Source: Kineococcus rubinsiae (GTDB lineage Bacteria > Actinomycetota > Actinomycetes > Actinomycetales > Kineococcaceae). Taken from it: a DNA stretch of 64,000 bases. The notes beneath the pieces are model-generated. The model was not told the DNA's origin. It saw nothing but the letters and a program-made list of their open reading frames with translations, and made no database searches. Within the stretch, counting starts at the first letter, position 1. Every line of letters starts with the position of its first letter. The stretch covers positions 62,001 to 126,000 of the forward strand of contig NZ_VWPY01000001.1 in assembly GCF_011839805.1 (NCBI RefSeq). The letters run 5' to 3'. Positions 34,655 to 42,910 of this stretch are shown here, piece after piece. The position numbers were made by a program, and so were the translations under genes.

Positions 34655-35944
34655 TCACTTCCTCCCGGCGGCGAGCACGGCCGACGCGACGCGCGCGTCG
34701 TCGGCGGGGCGGACGCAGCGCAGGTCCAGCCGCAGGTGCCCGCGGACGCTGCGGCCCACGACGCCCTGCTCCCGCAGCGGTGCGGCCAGCGCCTCGGGCA
34801 GTTCGACCGCCCACGACGGCAGTTCCAGACCCGGTGCTCCCCCGCCCCCGACGACCGCCTCGCTGGGCACCGAACCGGCCTCGACCCCGCTGCCGCGCAA
34901 CGACTCCGCGAGCTCCTCGCACCGGCGGCGCAGGTCCTCCGGGTCCGCCCGCAGCGCCTGCCAGGTGGGGTTCTCGTCGAAGCGCAGGGTGGCCTCCAGG
35001 GCGGCGAGGGTCAGCTTGTCGACGCGCAGGGCGCGCGCGAGGGGGTGCCTCCGCAGCCGGTCGACGACGTCCGCGTCCCCGAGCAGCAACCCGGCCTGGG
35101 GACCGCCGAGGAGCTTGTCACCGCTCGTGGTGATGAGGGTGGCGCCGTCGCGCAGCGCGGTGTCCGCGTCGGGTTCGTCGGGCAGCAGCGGGTCGGGGCG
35201 CAGCAGGCCGGAACCCGTGTCGACGACGACGGGCAGGCCCAGCGTGGCCAGCTCGCGGGGCCCGACGCCCGCCGTGAACCCCGTGACGACGAAGTTCGAG
35301 GGGTGCACCTTCAGCACCATCCGGGTCGCGGGCCCGACGGCCGCCGCGTAGTCCGCGAGCGTCGTGCGGTTCGTCGTGCCGACCTCGCGCAGCCGGGCGC
35401 CCGTGGACTCCAGCAGGTCCGGCAGCCGGAACCCGTCGCCGATCTCGACGAGCTCGCCGCGGCTGACGAGGACCTCTCCCCCCGCGGCGAGCGCCGTGGC
35501 GGCCAGCACGAGGGCGGCCGCGCCGTTGTTGACCACGTGCACGTCGCCCGCGGCGGGCACGGCCTCGCGCAGCGCCGCGAGCACCCCCCGCCCGCGTCGC
35601 GCCCTCCGGCCCGTCGCGAGGTCCATCTCGACGTCGGTGGCCCCGGCCGCGGCCGTGACGGCCTCGACCGCCGGGCCCGACAGGGCGGCCCGGCCGAGGT
35701 TGGTGTGCAGGACGGCGCCCGTGCAGTTCAGGACCGGGCGCAGGCTGGACGCCGCCCGGGGCAGCGCACCGAGCACGGCCTCGACGGTCGCGTCGGCGGG
35801 CAGCTCGCCCGTGCGGACGCGGTCCTGCGCCCCGCGCACGGCCTGCTTGACCGCGTCGCGGCCGTGGCGCTGCAGCGCGCCGGCGAGCCGGGGGTCGGCG
35901 AGGACGGTGTCCGTGCGGGGCACGGCTCGACGGGGGTCCGACAC
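34655..35944 (-). CDS. selA: L-seryl-tRNA(Sec) selenium transferase SelA
   Basis: This 429-residue PLP enzyme converts Ser-tRNA(Sec) to Sec-tRNA(Sec) with selenophosphate. The Schiff-base lysine is Lys277 in SGDKLLGGPQAG. Other family signatures are NCTGAVLHTNLGRA near 73-86, VNNGAAALVLA near 138 and REVGTTNRT near 186. The length matches bacterial SelA. The start is GTG 35944 with no clear ribosome site. It forms a tight operon with selB. Confidence 0.96.
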   Translation of the reverse strand: MSDPRRAVPRTDTVLADPRLAGALQRHGRDAVKQAVRGAQDRVRTGELPADATVEAVLGALPRAASSLRPVLNCTGAVLHTNLGRAALSGPAVEAVTAAAGATDVEMDLATGRRARRGRGVLAALREAVPAAGDVHVVNNGAAALVLAATALAAGGEVLVSRGELVEIGDGFRLPDLLESTGARLREVGTTNRTTLADYAAAVGPATRMVLKVHPSNFVVTGFTAGVGPRELATLGLPVVVDTGSGLLRPDPLLPDEPDADTALRDGATLITTSGDKLLGGPQAGLLLGDADVVDRLRRHPLARALRVDKLTLAALEATLRFDENPTWQALRADPEDLRRRCEELAESLRGSGVEAGSVPSEAVVGGGGAPGLELPSWAVELPEALAAPLREQGVVGRSVRGHLRLDLRCVRPADDARVASAVLAAGRK

Positions 35945-36109
35945 CCGTGGAGCGTAGGAGGTGCCCGCACGGCCCGCACCGGCAGCACCGGACCGGCCGC
36001 CTCGGATCGAGCAGGATCGAAGAAGCGCTCACCTCGGGGCGGGCCCTAGCGTCGGCCGCGGAACCGGTCGCCACCGCGGCGGTCGGCGCAGCGGCGAGGG
36101 GGGACGACG

Positions 36110-36616
36110 GTGGCGTCAGCACCGGGGTCGGAGGCGAGGTTCTCCGAGCAGGAGCGGACCGCGATGAAGGAGCGGGCGTCCGAGCTGAGGACGCAGGCGC
36201 AGCGCAGCGGGCCGACGGGCAAGGGGTCGGGGACGGGCAAGGCCGCGGAGAAGGCGGCGCAGAAGGCCGCGGCCGACGAGGCGGACGTGCTGGCCAGGAT
36301 CGCGCAGATGCCGGCGGCGGACCGGGCGCTGGCCGAGCGGGTGCACGAGGTCGTCCTGACCGCTGCGCCGGACCTCGCGCCGAAGCTCTACTACGGCCAA
36401 CCCGGCTGGGCGAGAGCCGGATCCGTCGTGTGCTTCTTCCGCAGCGGGCAGATGGACAAGCTCCGGTACTCGACCTTCGGGTTCAGCCCCCACGCGCGGC
36501 TGGACGAGGACGGGGGCCTCTGGGCGACCTCCTACGCGTTGACCGGCGACGCGGACGAGGCGACGTGGGAGCGGATCGCCCGGCTGGTCGAGCGGGCCAC
36601 CGCCGGGACGTCCTGA
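36110..36616 (+). CDS. DUF1801 domain protein
   Basis: The 168-residue protein has a Lys/Ala-rich, probably coiled N-terminus (residues 10-60) and a DUF1801 (YdhG-like) domain containing LAPKLYYGQPGWARAGSVVC and MDKLRYSTFGFSPHARLD. The domain's biochemical role is unknown. The start is GTG 36110. It sits between selA and an AraC-type regulator; a link to selenium metabolism is not evident. Confidence 0.82.
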   Translation: MASAPGSEARFSEQERTAMKERASELRTQAQRSGPTGKGSGTGKAAEKAAQKAAADEADVLARIAQMPAADRALAERVHEVVLTAAPDLAPKLYYGQPGWARAGSVVCFFRSGQMDKLRYSTFGFSPHARLDEDGGLWATSYALTGDADEATWERIARLVERATAGTS

Positions 36617-36634
36617 CCCGCCGGTGAACCGCCC

Positions 36635-37612
36635 TCACCTCGGTTCGACGTCCGGTGCGGGGTGCGGTGCGCCGGTGCTCCCCCGGGCACCCTCGCGGTG
36701 CTGCGACGGGCTGGTCCCGAACCGGCGCGAGAACGCGGCGCTCAGGGCGAAGGGCGATCCGTAGCCGACCCGGCGGGCGACGGCGGCGACCGTGGTGGCC
36801 GGGTCGAGCAGCAGGTCGGCGGCCAGGTCCAGGCGCCACGTCGCGAGGTAGCCCATCGGGGGCTGGCCGACGAGGCGGGTGAAGCGCCGGGCCAGGGTGG
36901 CGCGGCTGGTCGCCGCGGCCGCGGCCAGGGAACCGAGGGTCCACGGCTCCTCCGGGTGGTCCTGCAGCAGGCGCAGGGCCGGCCCCACGACGGGATCGGC
37001 GGCGGCGGTGTACCAGCCCGGCGCGCCGCCCCCGGCGGTGTCGAAGCAGGACCGCAGCGCCGTCACCAGCAGCAGGTCCAGCAACCGGTCCAGGACGGCC
37101 TCCTGACCCGGGACCGGGGAGGTCACCTCCCGGGCAAGCCAGTCGAGGACGGGCGCGGTCGCGGTGTCGCCGCGCAGGACGAGGAGGGGCGGCAGGGCCC
37201 GCAGCAGCCGCCCGCTGAGCGCCCCGTGCTCGGGGTACGTGCCGGTGACCAGCCGGGTATGGCCACCGGCGCTGTTCCCCCAGGACCGGGTCCCCAGCCG
37301 GCCCAGGGGCACCTCGACGCCCTCGAGGGTGGTGCAGCGCTGGTCGGCGTCGATGACCGCCTGGGGCGGGGTCCCCGGCTCGTCCGACACCACGTAGGGG
37401 TCGGGGCCGCGGACCACCGCCACGTCACCGGGGTCGACCCGCTGCGGCGGCGCCCCGTCGAACGTCACCCAGGCCGATCCGGCGACGACGGCGACGACGG
37501 TCAGCGGGGCCCGGTCGTGGACCCGCAGCGCCCAGGGCGGTTCCAGGTCGCACCGCAGCAGGAACGCCCCCCGTGCCCGGGGGCCGGCGAGGAGGTCCGC
37601 GAGGGGGTCCAC
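36635..37612 (-). CDS. AraC family transcriptional regulator, cupin type
   Basis: The protein has an N-terminal cupin ligand-binding domain (DPLADLLAGPRARGAFLLRC onward, with the APPQRVDPGDVAVV turn) and a C-terminal AraC double helix-turn-helix (WTLGSLAAAAATSRATLARR and AAVARRVGYGSPFALSAAF). The start at GTG 37612 gives 325 residues, the usual family length, but there is no good ribosome site. In-frame ATGs at 37693 and 37729 are alternatives. It is divergent from the DUF1772 gene and may regulate it. Confidence 0.85.
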   Translation of the reverse strand: MDPLADLLAGPRARGAFLLRCDLEPPWALRVHDRAPLTVVAVVAGSAWVTFDGAPPQRVDPGDVAVVRGPDPYVVSDEPGTPPQAVIDADQRCTTLEGVEVPLGRLGTRSWGNSAGGHTRLVTGTYPEHGALSGRLLRALPPLLVLRGDTATAPVLDWLAREVTSPVPGQEAVLDRLLDLLLVTALRSCFDTAGGGAPGWYTAAADPVVGPALRLLQDHPEEPWTLGSLAAAAATSRATLARRFTRLVGQPPMGYLATWRLDLAADLLLDPATTVAAVARRVGYGSPFALSAAFSRRFGTSPSQHREGARGSTGAPHPAPDVEPR

Positions 37613-37831
37613 GCCGGCAGACGGTAGGGCCGCGACCGCCGCGGACGCCAGGAGGGTGAGACGCCCGCGCATCCGCTCGCCGCTCTCGACCATGTCCCGG
37701 AGGGCCCTCGTCCGCTTCGCTGGCTCCATGACGAGCACCGCGTCCCCGACGACGAGCACCACCCGTCCCCCGCCCCTCCCCGGGGCGACCGGCAGGGCGG
37801 AACAGCGAGCCGCGGAGGGGGTGCGGGGCTC

Positions 37832-38260
37832 GTGAGGGTCCTGGCGCTGGCCGCCGGCATCGGGTGCGCGGTGGTGGGCGGTGTGTTCTTCGCCTTCTCC
37901 ACGTTCGTCGTGCCCGCGCTGGTGCGCCTGCCCGAGGCGCAGGCCGCCCCGGCGATGCGCTCGATCAACGTCCTGGCGGTGCGGCCGCCGTTCATGCTCG
38001 CGCTGTTCGGCACCGCGGCCGCGTGCCTGGTGCTGGCGGTCCTGGCCGTCCGCGGCGCGGACCCGCGGGTCGTAGTCGCGTGCGCTCTCTACCTCGTCGG
38101 GGTGGTCGCGGTCACCGTCGCCGGCAACGTCCCGCTGAACGACCGCCTGGCGCAGGAGCAGGCGACGTTCCACGCCGTCGCCGGGGCGTGGTGCGCCTGG
38201 AACCACGTGCGCACCGTCTCCGCGGTCCTCGCGGCGGTGCTGCTCCTCGCGCAGAGGTGA
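37832..38260 (+). CDS. DUF1772 integral membrane protein
   Basis: The 142-residue protein has four predicted membrane segments (about residues 3-28, 53-73, 82-101 and 122-140). The pattern GGVFFAFSTFVVPAL at the start and NVPLNDRLA with WCAWNHVRT later is the DUF1772 (anthrone-oxygenase-like) signature. Function in bacteria is unclear. Start GTG 37832, divergent from the AraC gene, so it is a likely target of that regulator. Confidence 0.85.
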   Translation: MRVLALAAGIGCAVVGGVFFAFSTFVVPALVRLPEAQAAPAMRSINVLAVRPPFMLALFGTAAACLVLAVLAVRGADPRVVVACALYLVGVVAVTVAGNVPLNDRLAQEQATFHAVAGAWCAWNHVRTVSAVLAAVLLLAQR

Positions 38261-38277
38261 ACGCAGGAGGCGGCCGC

Positions 38278-38373
38278 TGGCGGAGGCGGATGGGAATCGA
38301 ACCCACCTGACCGAGGTGCTCGGTCACGCCGGTGTTGAAGACCGCGGGGGCCACCAGGCACCCTGACGCCTCC
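38278..38373 (-). tRNA. selC: tRNA-Sec (anticodon UCA)
   Basis: A 96-base tRNA with encoded CCA end. The acceptor arms GGAGGCG and CGCCTCC pair. The anticodon loop CTTCAAC gives anticodon TCA at 38336-38338, which reads UGA. The long variable arm has a 7-bp stem (TGACCGA/TCGGTCA), as expected for tRNA-Sec. The T arm contains GGGTTCGATTCCC. It lies 144 bases upstream of, and divergent from, selD. Confidence 0.96.
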
Positions 38374-38516
38374 CCGGGCAGCAGACCGGTCCCGCGGGAC
38401 CGGCCCGGTCAGCCTGGCAGAGGCCCGTCCGGGCGGCACGTCGGCCCCCCACCCGGGGCGGGCCACCCGTCGCGGGGCCGGTCGCGGGGTGTGGACCCGC
38501 CGATTACGGTCGCGGC

Positions 38517-39521
38517 ATGACGACGACCAGCCCCGCCGCGGTCCGCCTCACGCAGTTCGCCCACGGCGGGGGGTGCGCCTGCAAGATCCCGCCCGGTGAG
38601 CTGGAGCAGATGGTCGCCGGCCTCACCTCCGCCGGGCAGGCGCCGGGCGACGACCTTCTCGTCGGGGTCGGCGACGACGCGGCCGTGGTCCGGATCAGCG
38701 GGGACGTCGCGGTCATCGCGACGGCCGACTTCTTCACCCCCGTCGTCGACGACGCCTACACCTTCGGGCGCATCGCGGCCACGAACGCCCTCTCCGACGT
38801 CTACGCCATGGGCGGGCGTCCCCTGGTCGCCGTGAACCTGCTCGGCTGGCCCCGCGACCTGCTCCCGCCGGAGCTCGCCCGCGAGGTGCTGCGCGGCGGG
38901 GCCGACGCCGCGGCGGAGGCCGGCTGCCACGTCGGCGGCGGGCACAGCATCGACGACCCGGAACCCAAGTACGGCATGGCCGTCACCGGCACGGGGCACC
39001 CGGACCGGCTGCTGCGCAACGACGCCGGGCGCGCGGGCGTGCCGCTGACCCTGACGAAGCCGCTGGGCCTCGGCGTGCTGAACAACCGCCACAAGGCGAC
39101 GGGTGAGGTCTTCGAGGAGGCGATCGCCGTCATGACGACGCTGAACGCCGCCGCCTCCAGCGCGGCGCTGGCCGCGGGGGTGCGCTGCGCGACCGACATC
39201 ACGGGGTTCGGCCTGCTCGGGCACCTGCACGAGATCACCCGCGCCAGCGGTGTCACCGCCGTGGTCGACGCGGCGGCCGTGCCGTACGTCGACGGGGCGC
39301 GGCAGTCGCTGCGCGACGGCTTCGTGCCCGGGGGTTCGCGCCGCAACCTCGAGTGGGTGCGGCCGTTCCTGGACGCGGGGTCCGCGAGCGAGGAGGAGCT
39401 GATCCTGCTCGCCGACGCGCAGACGTCCGGCGGGCTGCTCGTCGCGGGCGAGCTTCCGGGTCACCCCGTGGTGGGCGAGCTCGTCCCCGCCCGCGACGGC
39501 CGCACCGTCGTGGTGCGCTGA
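38517..39521 (+). CDS. selD: selenide, water dikinase SelD
   Basis: The 334-residue enzyme makes selenophosphate from selenide and ATP. The catalytic loop is GGGCACK: Cys20 and Lys23 match E. coli Cys17 and Lys20, so this SelD uses Cys, not Sec, at its active site. ATP-binding signatures include GVGDDAAVV near 51, TADFFTPVVDD near 69 and the glycine-rich GGGHSIDDPEPKYG near 140. Start ATG 38517. It provides the selenium donor for SelA. Confidence 0.96.
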   Translation: MTTTSPAAVRLTQFAHGGGCACKIPPGELEQMVAGLTSAGQAPGDDLLVGVGDDAAVVRISGDVAVIATADFFTPVVDDAYTFGRIAATNALSDVYAMGGRPLVAVNLLGWPRDLLPPELAREVLRGGADAAAEAGCHVGGGHSIDDPEPKYGMAVTGTGHPDRLLRNDAGRAGVPLTLTKPLGLGVLNNRHKATGEVFEEAIAVMTTLNAAASSAALAAGVRCATDITGFGLLGHLHEITRASGVTAVVDAAAVPYVDGARQSLRDGFVPGGSRRNLEWVRPFLDAGSASEEELILLADAQTSGGLLVAGELPGHPVVGELVPARDGRTVVVR

Positions 39522-39525
39522 CGCG

Positions 39526-40419
39526 TCACCCGCGCGGGGCGCCCGCCGTCCCGGAGCCGTCCGAGGTCGCCGCCGGGGCCCCGCCCTCGTGGCCGGTCCC
39601 GTCGCTGCCCGCGTCGCTGCCGCGCAGGAACAGGTACCAGTAGGCGAGCCCGACGAACACCGTGCCGCCGACCGCGTTGCCCAGGCCCGCGAACACCCAG
39701 TTGCGCAGGATGTCGCCCCACCCGATCCCGGGGACCCCGGCGAACAGGGCCGCGGGCAGGAAGAACATGTTGGCCACGACGTGGTCGAAGCCGAGCGCGA
39801 CGAACGCGGTGATGGGGAAGAAGATCGCCGCCACCTTGCCGCCGATGTCCTCGGCGGCCATGGCCATCCACACGCCCAGGCACACCAGCCAGTTGCAGCC
39901 GATGGCGCGCAGGAAGACCGTGCCGTCGTCCTCGGTGATCGCCTTGCCCGTCGCGATCGCGCCGAGGCGCTCGTAGGCGGAGTGGGCCGCACCCGCCGGT
40001 GACGACGCGGTGCCGATGACGCCGGTGTGGACGGCCAGGACGTAGGCGACGAACAGCGACCCGATCAGGTTGGCGACGAGGACCACGCCCCAGTTCACCC
40101 CGAGGCGCCCCAGCGTCACGCGCTTGCGCAGCACAGCCATCGGCACGAGGGCCATGTTCCCGGTCAGCAGCTCCGCCCCGCCGACGATGACGAGGATGAG
40201 GCCGAGGCTGAACACCGCACCGGTCAGCAGCGTCGTGACGCCGCCCCAGATCGCCGGGTCGAGGCCCGCGGTGACGACGACCGCGAGCAGCCCCGCGAAG
40301 GCGATGTAGGCCCCGGCGAGGAACCCGCCCACCAGCATCTTGCCGGTGGACAGGTGGGCCTTCTTGTCCCCGGTCGCGGCGGCGGCGACGGCGATCTGGT
40401 CAGGGGTCTTGTACGCCAC
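39526..40419 (-). CDS. formate/nitrite channel, FocA family
   Basis: The 297-residue protein has six membrane segments and FNT signatures: GGAELLTGNMALVP near 80, CNWLVCLGVWMA near 176 and GFDHVVANMFF near 212, which holds the central pore histidine. It should pass formate (or nitrite) across the membrane. It lies on the same strand 104 bases after the NrfD-like subunit gene of formate dehydrogenase, so formate is the likely substrate. The C-terminal 35 residues are Gly/Ala-rich and disordered. Confidence 0.92.
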   Translation of the reverse strand: MAYKTPDQIAVAAAATGDKKAHLSTGKMLVGGFLAGAYIAFAGLLAVVVTAGLDPAIWGGVTTLLTGAVFSLGLILVIVGGAELLTGNMALVPMAVLRKRVTLGRLGVNWGVVLVANLIGSLFVAYVLAVHTGVIGTASSPAGAAHSAYERLGAIATGKAITEDDGTVFLRAIGCNWLVCLGVWMAMAAEDIGGKVAAIFFPITAFVALGFDHVVANMFFLPAALFAGVPGIGWGDILRNWVFAGLGNAVGGTVFVGLAYWYLFLRGSDAGSDGTGHEGGAPAATSDGSGTAGAPRG

Positions 40420-40523
40420 GGGAACCTCCGGGTGCGGGGGCGGGGACGCACGGTCTCGACGTCACGGGGGTGGGGAACCGGCTCGCGAGCCGGGGTGGTG
40501 CGGGAGGTCCGTCCGGGCGGACG

Positions 40524-41744
40524 TCAGGCGGAGGCCGTCGCGGCTGCCGCGTCGCGGGCCGCGACGCGCTCGCGCTGCGGGACGACGACGTACTTCGGGT
40601 CCTCGACGGAGGTGATGCCCGCCTCGAAGACGGCCATGCGGGTCAGGAACGAGCCGGTCAGCAGGCACGCGCCGGCGGCCGCCGAGACGACGCGGGAGCG
40701 CCGGCCGAGGACGGCTCCCACGGCGCCCGCCGCGGTGAGGGCGCGGGCCGCGCGCAGGAACTTCCCCGGGCGGCCGATCCGGAACGGCTCGCTCACGAGG
40801 CCGTGCTCGTTCTCCATGCGGTGCGCCGCCACGAGCTCCAGCGTCGCGCCGAGGACCGCGGCCCGGCGCGCCGGGACGGCCTGCGCCACGGGCGAGAGCA
40901 GCATCCCCGCGCCGGCCCCGCTGGCCAGGGCGCTGCCCGCGAAGACGAACGGGAGCTCCCGGTAGGGCTCGTGCCAGGAGGGCACGGCCGTGTCGGCGAA
41001 CAGCACGGCGGTGTAGGTGGCGAGCAGCGGCGCGAAGAGCGCCGCCCCGGCCCCGGCCACCGAGGCCGCCGGGCGGGCGAGGGTCCGCGCGAGGCCCCAC
41101 ACACCGCGCTGCGGCAGCAGGACGGCGCCCTCGAACACGGCCGCCGCACCGCACAGCGGCCCGAAGCCCGTGAGGATCCACGTGCCGACCGACATGGGCG
41201 AGGTCACCTTGGCCACGCGGAGCATGTTGTAGAACCGCTCCGGCTTGCCCAAGTCGATGATGAGGAAGTAGGCGCTGGCGCCGACCGCCGTCAGCGACGT
41301 CAGGCGCAGGTTGCGCCGGGCCGTCGCGTCGCCGCGCGCGTCCGCGACGAGGGCGAGCATCGAGGAGCCCGCGGCCAGCCCGCCGGAGAACAGGTAGTAG
41401 GCGATGTCGTGCGTCCACACGGGCCGCTTGAGGACCGGGCGGCCGTAGTAGGAGCGGAACTCGGCGTCGGGGACGACCGCGTTCGGGTCGCCCCGGCGGC
41501 GCCGGCCACCGCGGCGGCGGGGCTTCCCGCCGTCGGGCCCACCGGGGGCGTCCACCGCGGCCCCGTCGCGGCGCCCCATGCCGGCGCCCCACATGCGCGC
41601 CGCCTGGCCGCCGAGGGGGTCGTGGTGGGACTGCCCGCCCTGGTGGGCGGGGTGCGGTTCCTGGTTCTGGGTCCGGCGCGGGTCGGCGTCGGGGTGCGGG
41701 TCGCGCTCGAAGGCCCCCTCGGTGGGGCTGCCGGGGGTGTTCAC
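40524..41744 (-). CDS. NrfD/PsrC-like membrane subunit of formate dehydrogenase
   Basis: The 406-residue protein has a long hydrophilic His/Asp/Arg-rich N-terminus (1-90) and then eight or so membrane segments (from HDIAYYLFSGGLAAGSSML, near 112). SAYFLIIDLGKPERFYNMLR is the NrfD family signature. It should anchor the complex and exchange electrons with quinone or menaquinone. The GTG at 41744 overlaps the iron-sulphur subunit stop (GTGA). The long N-terminal extension is unusual for NrfD proteins. Confidence 0.9.
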   Translation of the reverse strand: MNTPGSPTEGAFERDPHPDADPRRTQNQEPHPAHQGGQSHHDPLGGQAARMWGAGMGRRDGAAVDAPGGPDGGKPRRRGGRRRRGDPNAVVPDAEFRSYYGRPVLKRPVWTHDIAYYLFSGGLAAGSSMLALVADARGDATARRNLRLTSLTAVGASAYFLIIDLGKPERFYNMLRVAKVTSPMSVGTWILTGFGPLCGAAAVFEGAVLLPQRGVWGLARTLARPAASVAGAGAALFAPLLATYTAVLFADTAVPSWHEPYRELPFVFAGSALASGAGAGMLLSPVAQAVPARRAAVLGATLELVAAHRMENEHGLVSEPFRIGRPGKFLRAARALTAAGAVGAVLGRRSRVVSAAAGACLLTGSFLTRMAVFEAGITSVEDPKYVVVPQRERVAARDAAAATASA

Positions 41745-42910
41745 GAGCGGCGCCCCAGACCGGAGACGAGCGCCCCGAGGACCATGGCGCCCGCCGCGAC
41801 GGCCATGTGCTTGTACATCGAGGGCAGGTCCCGCGTCGTCACGACCGGGTCCGGCGGCAAGCCGTAGACCTCGGGCTCGTCGAGCAGGAGGAAGAACGCC
41901 CCGTCCCCGCCCACGCCGTCGTCGGGGTCCTCGCCGTACAGGCGCGCCTCGGTGACGCCGACGTCGTGCAGCTGCTGCCGCCGCGCCTCGGCGCGCTCGC
42001 GCAGCTCGTCGAGGTCGCCGTACTGGATCGACTCGGTGGGGCACGCCTTGGCGCACGCGGGCGTCTCGTCGTTGCCGAGCCGGTCGTAGCACAGCGTGCA
42101 CTTCCAGGCCCGGCCGTCGCCCTCGCGCTTGTCGATGACGCCGTAGGGGCACGCGGAGACGCAGTAGCCGCAGCCGTTGCAGACGTCCTGCTGCACGACG
42201 ACTGTCCCGAACTCGGTGCGGAACAGGGCGCCCGTGGGGCAGACGTCGAGGCACGCGGCGTGGGTGCAGTGCTTGCAGACGTTGGACATCATCAGCCAGC
42301 GCACGTCCTGGCGGCCCTCGCGGTCCGGCAGCGGGGCCGGCGCGAGCATGCCGGGCATGCCGAGGAACTGCTCCGACGCGGGCGCGGCGGTGGTGGTCGT
42401 CGCGGCGGCGGCGGCCGGTGCGGAGCCGCACCCTCCCCCGCCGGACCCGCAGCCGCAGCCGCCCGAGGCACCGGTGGCCGCCGCGGCCGCGTCGGCTATC
42501 GGCGTGCCGCCCGGGAGCGCCGTGCCGAGGCGCGAGGCCTCCTCGAAGACGTCGATGCCGGCCGCGACGACGTCCTGCTGCAGGGCGTCGGAGGACCCGC
42601 CCGTCGTGGTGCCGTCGAAGGCGGGGGTCCCCCGGCCGATCGGGCGCGACTGCTCGATGAACGCCACGGCCCGCCACGAGTCCGCGCCGAGCCCGCCGGT
42701 GTTGTCGTAGGACATGCCGAGGAGGTCGATGCCGTCCTCCGGCACCATGTTCCACTCCTTGCACGCCACCTCGCAGGCCTTGCAGCCGATGCACACCGAG
42801 GTGTCGGTGAAGAACCCCTTGCGGGGCGGCGGGGCCTCGTAGCCGGCGTTCGCGGCCGGGTCGTCGAGGCGACCGGCGAAGCTGTTCGGGGCCACCGTGC
42901 GCGGGACCAT
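41741..42910 (-). CDS. fdhB: formate dehydrogenase iron-sulphur subunit
   Basis: The 389-residue subunit carries four 4Fe-4S clusters that relay electrons from the catalytic subunit. The first cluster motif is CIGCKACEVAC (40-50); the others are CKHCTHAACLDVC (212-224), CNGCGYCVSAC and CTLC...CAKAC. Between clusters there is a roughly 105-residue insertion (92-198) with a Gly/Cys-rich stretch (GGCGCGSGGGGCGS) and an Ala/Thr run. A single C-terminal membrane segment (AVAAGAMVLGALVSGL) would anchor it. The ATG at 42910 shares one base with the catalytic subunit stop. Confidence 0.94.
   Translation of the reverse strand: MVPRTVAPNSFAGRLDDPAANAGYEAPPPRKGFFTDTSVCIGCKACEVACKEWNMVPEDGIDLLGMSYDNTGGLGADSWRAVAFIEQSRPIGRGTPAFDGTTTGGSSDALQQDVVAAGIDVFEEASRLGTALPGGTPIADAAAAATGASGGCGCGSGGGGCGSAPAAAAATTTTAAPASEQFLGMPGMLAPAPLPDREGRQDVRWLMMSNVCKHCTHAACLDVCPTGALFRTEFGTVVVQQDVCNGCGYCVSACPYGVIDKREGDGRAWKCTLCYDRLGNDETPACAKACPTESIQYGDLDELRERAEARRQQLHDVGVTEARLYGEDPDDGVGGDGAFFLLLDEPEVYGLPPDPVVTTRDLPSMYKHMAVAAGAMVLGALVSGLGRRS

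Noticed and set aside
32867-36049. Long open frame on the plus strand opposite selB and selA
   Set aside because: It is low-complexity Arg/Gly/Ala sequence antisense to two clear families; long antisense frames are expected at this GC content.
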